A stretch of DNA of 64,000 nt, from NCBI GenBank assembly GCA_039619475.1, contig CM077116.1, positions 9,348,501 through 9,412,500 on the forward strand, in the 5' to 3' direction. Below are positions 1-12,439 of this stretch, piece by piece; positions within the stretch are counted from its first letter, which is position 1, and each line of letters starts with the position of its first letter. Under the pieces are notes generated by a model that was given only the letters and a program-made list of their open reading frames with translations, was not told where the DNA came from and did not search any database. Made by a program: the position numbers and the translations under genes. This DNA is from Icerya purchasi. Its lineage: Eukaryota > Arthropoda > Insecta > Hemiptera > Monophlebidae.

Positions 1-2149
1 ACACACTCCTGCTGTGTAGATCATGTTTTCGGGTTTGCTTTGTATATAAAATGTGATTGAGGCACGTGGTGTACGGCAAGGTGTTTTTCTCTTGTGGCAC
101 AAGCTATATGTGGGTTTTCAGCATTGAAACAGCTGCTACTAGTAGCGATAAAAGGTCTCTAATTTCTCTTATGCGGGTAATTTTATAATGTTATTATGCA
201 TAAAAAATACTATGCACACACATAAACACACACATATACATATACATTGTGTGTGTATGCGTGTGTATAAGAGTTAGCTGTACGCAGATATATTGGTTTT
301 AAAATAATCTTATTACTGACCATGGCATTTTACTATTTTTTTTAATAAACATTTAGGCTGCCTCTTTCAGTTATTATCTTTTTCTTTTCAATTGAAAAAT
401 AAGAGGAATAATAGAAATGAGAAAAAGACATGTTGCAGGCGGGTTTTTTTTTTAAATTTCGATTTATAAGACCCGGTGAAAAATTCTTTACTGTTTTACG
501 TGATTTTAAATTCCTTTAAGGTGTATAAAAACTGAAGGAATATTACAATATCACGGAGCTGTTAAGAGTAGAAAAACATTTTAAATCGAGTCCCGACGAA
601 ATATCAGTTATTTTTGTTGGCTTTGCGAAAGGAAGTTAATTAATGTTTTTAAAGGGATATTTTAAAAAATCAGATACATTTTGTTTTCTTCTTCTTTTTT
701 TATTTTTTTTTATTTTTTGCTTTAATTTGTTTTAACGTAGATATTCCGGAAATCCCATTAATTAACGAGACAATCTTGTCGGTTCCTGTATTGTTGTCAA
801 GTGATTCCATAGGCGCGTCATATGCTTTAAATTAACAGAGTTTTTTTAATGTTCTTAATGCTTTTTTCTCATTCGGGATATTTAAAAGTGAGCTTTTACC
901 AAATATATGTACATACATTTTATTTGTGAAGGGGATTCTAAAAAACCTTATGTAAGTTCGAATGCCAAAGTCATCGGAAACCACTCAAAAAAAAAAAAAA
1001 CTAATAAAAAAATTAATTAAAAAAATATATAAATTTAATAACAAATGTTTTCACATGAACGGGTATTGAAAAAGATTTCGAGAGAGCGGTATTGCGGTGT
1101 CAATTGCACACCTACACCACGACGGTGATATGCTTTTTTCCCTATTCGTGAGCCTCATTAATGGTCACCGAATTATGTGAAACAGAGTCATCATCACGCC
1201 TATACTAGGATCGCGGTTTTCCCGACCTGGTCTCGGTAGTCAGGTATTGCTTGCGATAAAACGAATGCACAACATTAATCTGTTATAATTAATTACTTTC
1301 TTAGTGTTAGCAATTATCTTCATCATTGCCAACTGAACGATGATAAAATTATATATATATATAAATATATACATTAATATGTGTACTTGATTATTAAGAA
1401 GTTTTTATATATTCCCAAAAGATCGCCATTTATTTACTTTGTTGTATTCCTGTCGGCCATTTTTAATACTACGAGATCATTATTGCTCGGATTATTGATT
1501 TTATTATTGGCGAGGAGTTATTTCTAAGCGTTTAAGGATTTTCCAGTTGACTTTATTTTCAATCTTTAGACACGAGGTGGCAAGATGAGGTCTTCTTTAA
1601 AAATTCTACAAAATACGCTTATCAGAAAATTAGTCAGGTGCAAAAGGGAAAAAAAGCGACAGACCGTGAATGTTACAGCCAGCGGCTGGTAAAATAATCG
1701 GCTTAGAGAGATGATGCTAGGAATATGTGTCAGTCACATATTGCACTGTTCAAAATGGTAGAGTGTGAGCGTTAATTAAACATCGTATTCAACGTTATTA
1801 AAAGAGAAGAAATTACTGCGACCGAGATAATCGCGAACGTAAATAAAAATCTATCAACGATTAAGTTAGGAACGGTTTATTTAAATTGTTCGTTTGGGCG
1901 GATACTGTGCAATTTTCCAGATTGAATTCGTAGTTGTAGGCACGTACATCCGGCTCATCTAGGCACATACGGCACTCCCGTTTGTCGCGAAAAAATAATT
2001 AAGCGACTTTTAGGTTTCCTGGTTTCGCTGATTTCATCTTTTATTGCCCTTCCGTAATCTTTTTCGGCCCAAATGCCGGATAAAATGTCAACAAGATTTT
2101 CAACGCTTTTTCAAATTTATGCTAGTCGACTCCTCTTCTACCGTAATAC
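1..2149. other. AT-rich non-coding stretch
   Basis: No open frame or repeat family is recognised here. The stretch is AT-rich with frequent A and T runs, a short AT-alternating tract near 1347-1380 and a CA/TG foldback listed separately. A slightly more GC-rich patch lies around 1080-1260. No exon with paired splice signals was found. Confidence 0.6.
211..269. repeat. CA/TG dinucleotide foldback
   Basis: A run of CA repeats is followed, after a short TATACA spacer, by a run of TG repeats, so the segment is self-complementary and can fold on itself. It looks like a microsatellite with an inverted partner rather than a transposon end. Confidence 0.6.
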
Positions 2150-2186
2150 ATGATTAATACTAATAGAAATAATAATAATAATTACA

Positions 2187-2236
<50 letters not shown>

Positions 2237-2265
2237 GGATAATAATAATAATGATAATGATTATA
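2150..2265. repeat. AAT trinucleotide microsatellite
   Basis: A long (AAT/TAA)n array is interrupted by short variants (ACAG, AGGAT, GATAATG). The interruptions suggest an old array. Confidence 0.9.
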
Positions 2266-5200
2266 AATAGCGAGATATTTCCTCATTTGGTTTTTACAGT
2301 TTACTTTGTACTCGGCAAGGGAAAGTGCATACATATTAAAGCAGGTAAATGGGAGCTTAGTGACGAGGGATGCTGCCGGCTGCGGTACGTTGTGCCATGA
2401 CGGCGTAGTGTGAAATAAATGAAGTGTTGGCGGTTCTGACCGTACGACCAGAACGAGTGCGGTGGTCCGGTCGGCGGATCGTTTAAGCTATCATTCCGTA
2501 CATTACCTTTTAACTTTTTTCGCTCGCACTAAATTACATCCGAAGAACGGCGTATCTGTGCCGAAGTTAGGGACGGTGTCGAACGAAATAGCTCGAACTT
2601 TCGTTAATTTCCGCGCGAAAAAACGAAAGCGAAAAAAGATGGCCGAGAAAAGTAAATAAAAAACAAAAGAGCGCTCCAGCTTTTGGTCTATTTTTCATAA
2701 TTTTATAGCCTGTTCGGAGCTTTTTTATACTTGGCACGGAACAGCCGAGTTGCGAGCAATGTGTCATTTGCAGTCGCCGCCAGTTTGAAACTAATTTCGC
2801 TCGTTTATAATTTGCAAATACCTCTCTGGCTCGCTGCTTCTACTCTGCCGGATACCGTTCCTCCTTGATATGCAGGCTGCCCGTGCCCGCCTGGCCAAAT
2901 CGCATTTAATAACACGATATGGACGTCTTTTAAACATCTCCTACTTTTCTCGCCAACCGCTCCATTTTTCACGTGCCGAAACCGCATCATTGACCGCGCC
3001 CATCTCTACGCTCACCTGTTGTTTCAAATCGCCAACTCCTCGCAACATCGCTATTCTCTGTCGATTATAGTATGTAATTTTGCGACGAATGAATTCGGCT
3101 GTGCTGGAACGGCGCGACCTTCGAGAATTACTTTTTAACACGGATATCTTTTGCCTTGCACGAAAAGGGGGAAAAGCGCCATGACGTCATCGACATTTCT
3201 TTGAATTATTCGGAAGATTTACTGGAACTAAAAAAACAAAAAGGAGGTTTGCAGTGTTTAGCATTTTTTTGAAGTTTTTTTATTTTTTTCTCTCTTTGCA
3301 TCTGTTCATTAAATGATATATATTGGAATAATTACCGAAAAAATATACACGTAATATTCTACATGCAATTGCAATCCTCAAAAAACAATTCACGCGTTTC
3401 TGCGAATAGCGTAGAAAATGGCACTGAATCTTTTTTCTTCTTTTTCGCTCCCTCCGTGATACGATTTTGCTGCACTGAACTGCGGCGCGTCCGTGCGCCC
3501 TTCCATCTCGCGTTAACTCAGATGCATTTCGTAAACCTCACTCGTCCGTGTGAAGGCTGCTTAGGTCCCAGCATATTAAACCATTGAGATTCGATCCGAA
3601 TAAAAAGGCAAAAACAGATCGATAAGCCAAATCGCCTAGTACCATATCGTGTCGTAGTCGCTTCAAAATAATCAAAATTTGATTCTTACAGATTTTGGAA
3701 CATCCTGATAATTCTATGTCAGAAAAATCCCCTTAAAACTTTGGAAAACATCTCCACAGTACACAACACGCCAAAAAAGAAGTAAAAAAACTTGAGGGAA
3801 AAAAATAAAACCATAATAATTGCGATAATTCGAGCGACAGAATATGAAAAAAAGATGTTGACCTTCGGAAGGTTTTTTTTTGGCGAGGGGGGGTTAGTGA
3901 AACATCAACCAAGCGTGAGCGAATTTTTTTTCTGTACTCTTCATATTGAAGAATCGGCATACATGTCTGATCGAGACGTCACTTTCTAGTATGCTATGGT
4001 AGCTGGCTAATGAGCAGATTAAAGACAACATCGTTATGCGGACGTTATATTTCGCTGCTTCATCGTTATTGTTTTCCTCGTAATCTTTAACGGAAGAACT
4101 GGGCTAGCAGAACCGTTCGTTCAACTATTGCCTAATTTTGTTGGAACTTATTCGGTGGTAGTGGTAGTAGGCAGAGGCAGCAGCTTAATATAGCTGCGAT
4201 GAATCGGGAACAGAAGTAACGTTAGAAAGGAATTAAATGCAAGTACATCGAAAGTATATTGTGTAGGAGGTTGATCCGAGTGGACGTATTTTAGATTTTT
4301 ATTGCGGAATGCGTACCCATGGATATCATCACGGCTTTCCTTTTTTTCTTACCTACCGAGCTTGAACACCATCCGCGGCTTCCTTTCTTTGGTCGAATTC
4401 TGTTGTCATAGCGGGGGTCCAATTGGCTGCGTTTCCAGGTAATAAATCCCGGGTCATTTTCTCTTTTGGCCCGACCGTCGTAAGGACTCTATTTTGAGTC
4501 GCTGAAAAAATGTCGTAACAAATAAATATAGGGGCTGTGCAATCGATTCAAAAAAAAAAAATCTATCCGACTAAAAAGTTTAGCATTTTCAAAAGCACTT
4601 TTGACCTTTTAGTTTTCCCTTCCTTTTCTTTCGTTTTAATTTGCGTAAATTACTGATTTATTTCGGCGGTTTATTTTAATTATTTTCCTCGCGGCTGATT
4701 TAGCCGAATAATAAAAGAAACGGGAAAAATACCAGAAGAAAAAACGTTCACGAAATTACTTTACCGTAATTTTTAGGGAACGGTCGGCAATTCACACTGT
4801 TGAAGTAGGGAGAGCCGAACAAAAGAGGCCTCACCATCAAGCGAATGACCGACATTTATTTCAATAAACATTCGCGTTGAGCGCCGTTGGTAATTCTTTA
4901 TTCGGTGCGATGCAATTTATTCAGCTTAACGAAATAAACACAGTCAACCGGTTGTTCACGTTTTTCAGCCAAAACGTTTATAACGAAATTGCAGCATTTT
5001 TATCAGTTGCCAAGTGAAATGCTCGCTTTTAATTCCGAAAACCCCTGTACAGCTAATGATCGCGTTCTACAAGAGTGCGGGCCACGATACTAGAAATGTA
5101 GTAAACCAAAGGATTATTGTAGATTAGTACAGATTTCTCGCGGGAATTACTTTATTTATTAACTTATCAATTTTTTTGTTTTTTATAATAACCGCGACGG

Positions 5201-6590
5201 ATAGGCAAATATCCTTAACCGAAGAAATGTTTATTTCGCCGGAAGGATAAGAGAAAATCTTTAAAAATTTGTAAGCTACCGTCGTACTGAGGAATATTAA
5301 AAATAAATAAAATAAATAATACGATCAGTAATTTTTTTTTGTAAATTCTTTTGCGAAAACTAGATCTTTGAACCCTCGCCGCTGGACCGCAGATAATTTT
5401 TGCAGTTTTCAGTATTTTTTTTTGTTTTTACGCGAAATAAAATAAATAATCCGGAAAATACTGTCGATTAAACGTTACACTATTTTCTCATTAGCGCACT
5501 GAATTGTTTGTATTTACGATTGAAAAAATTCGGGCTCCCCACGCGGTTGACGCCTGAATATTATGTACCAAGAACGTACTTGCGAGGAATACGAGAAGAA
5601 TTTTTACTAGTCGAACGGATGCTCAGGTACTTCGCCAAGAGAAAAATTCCTATACCGTCTGACGTACATTAGTTAGAGGTATATCTGGCGCGACCTGATA
5701 ATTTTATCTGTTACGCTCGAATGCTTTGTCATTCAATATTTCGATATTGTCGAGTCTGGTTCGATTAAAAAGTGTATTATCGCAGAATTTAAAAAAAAAA
5801 AAACCCTTTCTAATCTTCCCGTTATACACAGAACTGATAATCTCTGGGGCACGTCCTCTCGGCGCAATCCTCACACCGAATGCTACAATCTCTCTTGTAG
5901 TGTCCCCAAAACATTATCTGAATTCGCCCGTTTTCCTTAGACACTAACCTGTGTATGTTTTATTCGATAGCTGGCCTAGTCGCGGAGAAATATAAAAATT
6001 TCTTAAACGATGTTCTTATCATCTTTTTTTAAGAATAGTATGACGGAGCGTAAATCAATGATCCTACACAATGAAAGCAAACAGAAAAAGCACATTAAAG
6101 AATTCAAATCCAAGTAAACGCTTCTTTAATATCTGCAAATTTTTGGTTTCATTAAATTTTTCGAGGAGCCCTAGCGACAAATTGTGTTAAAAGTGAACCG
6201 GTTTATCATTCAAACTACGTTAAACGATTATTTAAAATAATCTCATGGTTTCGGAATAATTAAATCCTGCTATTAATAAATTCCCCGCTTTGCCGTGTAT
6301 GTGTGTGTGCATATAAATGAATTAGTAACAACACATAAAGAATATCGATTATTTTCTGATATAATGCACGCGGCTCATTAAAACTAAAAAGTGAAAATAA
6401 TGAAGCCTTTGTTACCGAATTAATTAGCGTGCCAGTGTGCGTAGGTGACTTTTCCATAAAATAAAAATATCAAGACCGATGCTTCTTTCGATAACTAAAT
6501 GAAATTGTTTTCGATTAAAATTTTAATAGGCCTACTTTTCAGGAAAACCGAAAACGTTGACACACGGCTATTAGCCCGAACGATGTAACT
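2266..6590. other. Non-coding stretch with CpG-richer patch at 2.3-3.2 kb
   Basis: The first kilobase is richer in C, G and CpG than its surroundings and has short open frames on both strands, none recognisable. On the minus strand two splice-donor-like sites occur: CAG followed by GTGAGC near 3006, and TAG followed by GTAAGA near 4354. The rest, to 6590, is AT-rich with A/T runs and nothing identified. Confidence 0.5.
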
Positions 6591-6593
6591 TAC

Positions 6594-6731
6594 CAACGGT
6601 CCAGATTTGGAAGTCGCGGTGAACATTGCGACACTCGCTGCTACTCCGTAACAGCTTTTCGTTCACGATGAAGGACCGCGGACCATCCGGGCGGCATTGC
6701 TTTTTATCCTTTTGCGTCGATGGCACGTTGT
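6594..6731 (-). CDS. Candidate internal exon of an unidentified gene
   Basis: The product is not recognised. On the minus strand an open frame sits in an island clearly richer in G and C than both flanks. It ends in a textbook donor (TTG then GTAAGT; donor at 6588-6593). Two possible acceptors precede it: CTCTAG giving a start at 6731, or GGACAG giving a start at 6739. With the first acceptor the exon is 138 bp, enters and leaves in phase 1, and encodes 45 full codons. It opens NVPSTQKDKK and ends HRDFQIWTV. Third codon positions are mostly G or C (I count about 31 of 48 over the open frame), unlike surrounding DNA, and the other two frames contain stops. The acceptor has only a weak pyrimidine tract and no partner exon can be proven nearby. 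It could be a chance frame in a GC-rich patch. The function is unknown. Confidence 0.35.
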
Positions 6732-6739
6732 CTAGAGAA

Positions 6740-7540
6740 CTGTCCGTTATGTAATTTATAAAAATATCCAATTAACTACTATGAAGAGTTATCGCAACAC
6801 ACTACTACGATAATGGGGATAATAATGAAAATCGATATTCCTACGAGAGTCGGCAATTTGTGGGGACCGCAAAGTACAGACGCACGACTATACCGCTTCA
6901 TAGAGACGTAAACGCAATTTGTGTAAACTAAAATATTATGACAAACTGGTGTGAAATTGGTGGCAAAATATTCTTGCATTTGTGGGATATAAGTTACCAG
7001 TGTAAAGTTTAAATAATAAAAGTTAATTTTTTGGAGGGAAATTATGGAATTTAGCGATTTTTCATTATACACTTTAACATTGACGTGGGCAAAAAATAAC
7101 AAATTTCAGAAGCAATAATATACGTGATAAATTCGGTGCGTATTTAATAAAAATAAGACAAAGTACAGAAAAATAATAATCTAAATACTTTCACTCCGTT
7201 TTCCAATTTTTCTATTCTTCAAAACATTGCATTTTTAGTAAATAACGTTTATTAATTAATTGTTCGGAAATAATTAAAAATCAATAAAATATATTTTAAT
7301 ATTTATAAATTTGACTAAATTACGCGGATGAACGGGAAAGTATGAGATGCGGACATGGCGCAAAATGTTGAAAATCCCATGGACGGCAAAGAAGACAAAC
7401 ATATATATATTATATATATATGTATATATCAATTTTGGAAGAACTAAACATTGAGCGGCGTTTATTTGCCGACAGAAAATTGTAGAATATTACGGGCACA
7501 TTGTACAGAAAAATGAGAACAACCTCGAAAAATTCGTATT
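6740..7540. other. AT-rich non-coding stretch
   Basis: Upstream (minus-strand sense) of the candidate exon. It contains a 107-codon minus-strand frame at 6779-7102 rich in F, I, N and Y, as expected from AT-rich DNA and not recognisable. A short TA array lies at about 7400-7428. Confidence 0.5.
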
Positions 7541-7714
7541 AACTGAACGGGTAGAAGAGAGAAGAAGCAGAGATAGACTATCGACATGATGGATAAGCAC
7601 CATTACGTCTGCCTTACTGGTCTAACCACAGCTCAAATAATGCAGAAAAATAGAAGCAGAAGATGGAGAAGGATGATGTGCATTATAATGGAGGTCGCGA
7701 TACTCAGTAATTGA
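7541..7714 (+). pseudogene. Degraded C-terminus of a jockey/CR1-like LINE ORF2
   Basis: Two adjoining frames recreate the typical end of a non-LTR retrotransposon reverse-transcriptase protein. The first (frame of 7545) reads ERVEERRSRDR, then a stop, then WISTIT. The second (frame of 7592) reads TGLTTAQIMQKNRSRRWRRM and stops at 7712-7714. Many insect jockey/CR1-type ORF2 proteins end in a basic RRxGRPRxxW block, a TGL segment and an RxRWRRM motif. The frameshift and internal stop show a dead, 5'-truncated copy. It is followed closely by a SINE-like head. The clade call is from memory of the motif pattern. It encodes no functional protein. Confidence 0.5.
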
Positions 7715-7737
7715 GTTGTTGACTACGAAGAAGACTC

Positions 7738-8025
7738 ATTATGTATAATATGGTAGTAGCCTAGCAGTTGAAAGAAGATGCTCGGCTACTAAACCGGGAG
7801 GGGTATCATCGGTTTTCGGGAGTTATCTCATAATCTAAATCGCTCTCAGGTTTATACTTAATCTGAAGTATTGAAAATTGGTTATGCCAGAGAATTATCT
7901 TGGGAAGGGGGAGTAAGGGCGAAAGGAATTGACCCTGATATCTTAAGTACATTGTGAACAGCTTAATTACATAATCCATGATACTCTATCAAGTGTTTAT
8001 GAGACTTACTTTACTTTACTTTATA
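7738..8025 (+). mobile_element. tRNA-derived SINE with (CTTTA)n tail
   Basis: The head contains TAGCCTAGCAGT at 7757-7768, matching the pol III A-box consensus TRGCNNAGYNGG at all but the last base. A GATGCTCGGCTACTAAACCGG segment follows, typical of insect tRNA-derived SINEs. The B box (around 7816) is degenerate. The element ends in GACTTACTTTACTTTACTTTA at about 8004-8025, a pentamer tail. Its last 90 bases or so align with 12440-12541, supporting a dispersed family. Confidence 0.5.
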
Positions 8026-9117
8026 CGTAATATATTTATGAAAGTATATTACAATATCGCGATCAGGTTTTTTACATTATAAAAATACGCCACATTTTTA
8101 AACGACCTGTATAAACAGTACATGGTCAATGAGAAATCGTATACGTCATTTTGCCAAAAAGTGATGAAATATTATTTTGCGAATGGTTCTCTTACGGAAT
8201 CTATCCGTTATAGAATGTTTCTAAAACGACACAAGCTTTTGAGATTGGTTTGCATCATGTTCGTAGTAAGGTTTATTCCGATTCTCCAAACATCTCTACC
8301 TCCCAACAAATTGTGTAAGCTGTAGTTTACTCCGACTTTGCGACAATGGACGTGTAAAATATGCGCAATACCTGGACCCAACAAAGTAGTGCGCACTTTC
8401 AGAATAAAAATTTCTCTGCCTAATAGCACCTGAGAATGATTTCAGCATGTATTTATGTAAGCGAAATGGCTAAAACAATGTTGTCAGAATTACCGGGCCG
8501 TTGGCAAACGGATTGAAACGTATATTAGAACTGTGAAATGGTTTTCAAATATTTCCTTCACCTTTCTTAGCATGAAAATATCAGGAACTTAATTTTTATA
8601 CGGTTAATTCGTGTTTCTCCTTAAAGAATTCTTCTGATACTATCAGACGCAGTTAAACAGCGCGTAATGTTTAATATTCTCGCGAATTTTTTTAAGAAAA
8701 GAATATATCAAAAAAACCAAACCTTCATCAAGCCTCGCTCTGAGCACTGAATCATACAATTCGGTCTTGCTGGTATTTTCATTGTTCCGGAAACATTTTT
8801 TTCTCTTTATTTTCTTCTTCCGACAGTATAAACCGTGCTCAGCCCCGTCATTAAATTACAAAAATCAACCTATATCACAAACGGCGCATAGCCCTCGGTC
8901 GCACAGTGAGAATAAAATCACCTGACCGTTTTAACAGGAATCGTCGAAAATCTGAAAAAAAAGTGTTCTTTTGTCTGAAATATTTTAATTAAAAAAAAAA
9001 AATCACGGTACTGTCCGCGTCGATGCTTAATGTCTTTTTGGAGAACGTGAAATATTTCCGATCTTTAAAGAAAGAAGCAAATCGTTGCTGCAAAGAATTG
9101 AATTAAAAAAAATACAT

Positions 9118-9118
<1 letters not shown>
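8026..9118. other. AT-rich non-coding stretch
   Basis: Nothing recognisable beyond A/T runs. Short overlapping open frames on both strands at 8122-8429 have no family resemblance. Confidence 0.5.
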
Positions 9119-9173
<55 letters not shown>

Positions 9174-9196
9174 CATACATATCTATATATGTATAT

Positions 9197-9276
<80 letters not shown>

Positions 9277-9311
9277 GCGCGCATACATATATATATATAT
9301 ATATATATACG
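9119..9311. repeat. Compound (AT)n-(AC)n-(GC)-(AT)n microsatellite
   Basis: A pure AT array (about 9121-9170) leads through ACAT variants into a pure CA array (9198-9274), a short CG run (9275-9281) and a second AT array (to about 9310). Purine-pyrimidine alternation is nearly unbroken for about 190 bp, which favours slippage, cruciform and left-handed DNA. Open frames here (poly-IY, TH, CV) are artefacts of the repeat. Confidence 0.95.
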
Positions 9312-9950
9312 AGTTCATATATACACGCAAAAGAAACAAAACAACGACTGTTTTGCGAAGTTTTAAAATAATAGTAATAAATCAATTCTAGAAACGCGAC
9401 TGCATAAAAAACTTTACTATAATGAAAAACGAAATGTACGAGAAAAATTTTAAATTTACTTAATCGTCCGAATCAACGGTAAAATTAATTAATAACACGA
9501 TTGAAAACCTATTAGTTGGTAAAAGTGGGGGACACCGGGCTAAAGTTCGAGAAGACTGTCCTAGAATTTAGACGGATAAAAAGTCCTTTCGAAACTGTCT
9601 GTTGTCTGATTAATAACCGAAGGTATTCTCTTAAAATTAATTTCGCCGAGTACTTCCGTTTTGATTTTTGCAAGTGAAATAACTGCACCAATTAAGTGCA
9701 ACGAGTTACATTGCAGGTACCGTGTCAAGAAAAAAGTAATCGTCTGTCGACCAGCGATAATTATCAAGTGTCACTGTCGCCTCGGGTTCTGCCCAGCAAC
9801 AGCATTACATCGAATCTTACACTCTTGTACAGGAGTTGGTTGATATAATAATAAACGATATTTCAATTAATCGTAACAATTATAATGAAATAAATTGAGT
9901 TTCGCTGACCGATTTTGGTGGGGCATCTTGAAATGTTTGACGCCATACAT

Positions 9951-10118
9951 GGGTTCACATCGGTTCCTACTGGTTCACATTAATTCATATTGGTTCATAT
10001 TAGTTCACATTAGTTCATATTGGTTTTCATTGGTTCATATTAGTTCATATTAGTTCATATTAGTTCACATTGGTCCATATTAGTTCATATTGGTTCATGT
10101 TGGCTCACATCTGTTCAC
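9951..10118. repeat. Decamer minisatellite, unit near TGGTTCATAT
   Basis: About 17 head-to-tail 10-bp units stay in exact register. Variation is mostly TGGTTCATAT versus TAGTTCATAT and CAT versus TAT. The array follows plain AT-rich DNA and stops abruptly before a G run and an A run at 10118-10138. It is not a known telomere or centromere repeat. Confidence 0.9.
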
Positions 10119-12439
10119 GGGGGTTTGAGAAAAAAAAAACACGAAATCATTACGTCAGTCTAACATCGAGTTTTCTTAGATGTCTCTTGATCGGTATTTA
10201 CAGATTTACACATACAGTAGTATCAAGAAAATTCATCGAGTACGAAATTTCAGAAAGAAAAGAAACGAATTCGGTATCGGTTTATTTATAGGAGTTTGTC
10301 GACATTGCATTAACTGTCTTCGTTGGTTTTAGATAAATAGGACCTCACGAGGAGATGCTAAATCGTAAAAAGTTAACATCTGTTAACCGTTTAGTAGTAC
10401 CGTGCAGGGAAATGAATTTCGCGCTGTTTAAAGGGATACAGCGAGTATGTATAATAATAAGTAACTGCAAAGATGCGGAGACAAAATAATTACATAGTTG
10501 CCGAACCGGCCGGGAGAAGCGACTCTGGTTTGAAGAGGGGGGTAAGTGAATAGTATCGCGTTGGAATGCGTAAGACTTTGTCGCAGCGCAACTTATCTTT
10601 AGAAAATCGATTTAAAACGTTAGCACTTAAGTAGATCGGCTGAATATGTGACATTATAATCAGGCGTGATAGCCCTTGATAATTGCTGTTTAAGTGACGA
10701 GCGTTAATCGGAAAGATGCTGTATTTAGCTCGGAGCAGTTGCACCGAGTGCGGAGGAATCATCGATCAGTGCGATTCAAGGGAGCAGCGGTTTGAAATCG
10801 CTCTGGGCTCCTGGTTATTCAGTGAAATTCTTCGGCTTCCACCGATAATTACATAGTTGTTCCGCAAACTTGCCTACCGTGTTATCGGACTCGGCAACTA
10901 GTTACCTTTAGCACTATCGATCGCATAACATGACCATTTCCCCTAATAAGCGATTCTCGTATTGCATGACACCTCTGAGAAGACCAAAAAAGTACGGTCG
11001 GCAAGCGGACGTGCGGCGAATTAATTGAATTCCGCGATAACGTTTGTCAGCGTACGGCCGCGTCTACATGTGTCTCGAGCATATGCCCGCTGAGGCGTAC
11101 AACGGCAATCAGGGCGCTTCTCCGCAACTGACTAATCCGGACCAGACAGACTCTCTCCATTATTTCGTTACGTTCGATCGAGCATCGTCGGTTCAGCGAA
11201 TGCTGTTCCGGAAACCGCTAAGACTGCTCCGTTGATCGTGTCTTTCACGGTTCGCCGACTGCTGCGATCTGCTATGACTGATGAACTTGAAAAGACGGAT
11301 TCAGATGTTGGCCGATCGACCGGACTGAAGGGAGCGTACCGGGATTTTCTAGAATAACGATACTCGGCAAACTCTCGATCGACTGTTAATTTACTAACCT
11401 CTAGAGTCCTCCTTCGTTCGATATTCTTTTCAGCATTTCAAAGTAACTCCTGCCTAATAATACAATATATAAATATTTAATGCTTATAAAGGAAATTTAC
11501 CTCTCCGCGTGCTCATAATTTAATTTCCTAGTGACGAATGCGCTGTTTACGAATTTTTCCATAGCACGAGTGGAGAAAATTTTAGGTAATGATGTTTGAC
11601 CGCGCGATATGAAAACTCTATGGAAACAATGTTACTGCGTACCGATTTCGTAGCAACTAGCAAGCAAGCCTTTTCATTTTTAATAAGCGAAAAATATATT
11701 CTCTCTGCGACATGAACGTCGGAAAATTGTGTGAATTTTATCTAAACATGAAAACACATTTTGAGACTGGAAGTGATTTAAGTCTTCGTACGATCGAATG
11801 TGGGCGAGAATTGCGGGGCATGAAGGAATGGAAAGAATTGTGGCGAGGAACGGAAGAGGGGTGAGCGATTAGCAATGGAGGTCGCAAACTGAACTGTGCG
11901 TTATTCACATCGTAGAAAAACAGGGATTATCGGGTTGTGACTGAAAATCAAGATTTACGAAGAAGACGTAAAAAACTAGAAGTGGAAAATCGAATACTGC
12001 GGGCTCTGAAATATCGAAAACTCTGTTCGCAGTTGATAAGACAGTCTCGTAATACCGGCGGCTAATAAATTTGAATTGAACTTTGATGGCCGGTGTCGAG
12101 TTTTCAAGTAAGAAGGCTAGTCTCGCTATCGTAAATATCTTGTCATACATATTAGTATAGGTTTGTTAATTAAATAATAAATCCCTATCATTACATTCAG
12201 CCGCGCAGAGAATCCTGCTAGTCTGTCACGGTCGGAAAATAAAATAATAGGTGGTATACATTTTTGAATCGCGGAGCTGCTATCTCGGTAAATACGCTGT
12301 TATTAGTATAATCAAAATGGCGACTTTTTGCTATTTTCTTTCGTCATTATTCAAATAAAGCCACGATCTGTGATATCCAAAACTAGTCGGCAATTTTTAT
12401 AATTTTTACTAATTTTTACTAATTTTATTATAATTTTAC
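10119..12439. other. Non-coding stretch with CpG-richer patch at 10.5-11.4 kb
   Basis: The patch from about 10500 to 11420 is visibly richer in CpG and has a 63-codon plus frame (11044-11235) and a 90-codon minus frame (10490-10762). Neither is recognised and neither has a clear splice pair. A TCAGT initiator-like pentamer occurs near 10767. It could be a regulatory element or promoter, but nothing decides it. Confidence 0.4.

Noticed and set aside
3181..3190. TGACGTCA cAMP-response-type palindrome
   Set aside because: One 8-mer is expected by chance in a window of this size and nothing else marks a promoter there.
4354..4399. 46-bp minus-strand micro-exon (reading KERKPRMVFKLG) before a GTAAGA donor
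   Set aside because: The acceptor is weak, a second frame is equally open, and exons this small cannot be told from chance without transcripts.
9065..9385. Open frames of up to 106 codons on both strands over the compound microsatellite
   Set aside because: They translate to poly-Ile-Tyr, Thr-His and Cys-Val, exactly what AT and CA repeats give in any stop-free frame.
11805..11890. A second LINE C-terminus (Trp/Arg-rich translation near GGAATGGAAAGAATTG)
   Set aside because: Only scattered residues resemble the motif and no tail or second block follows.
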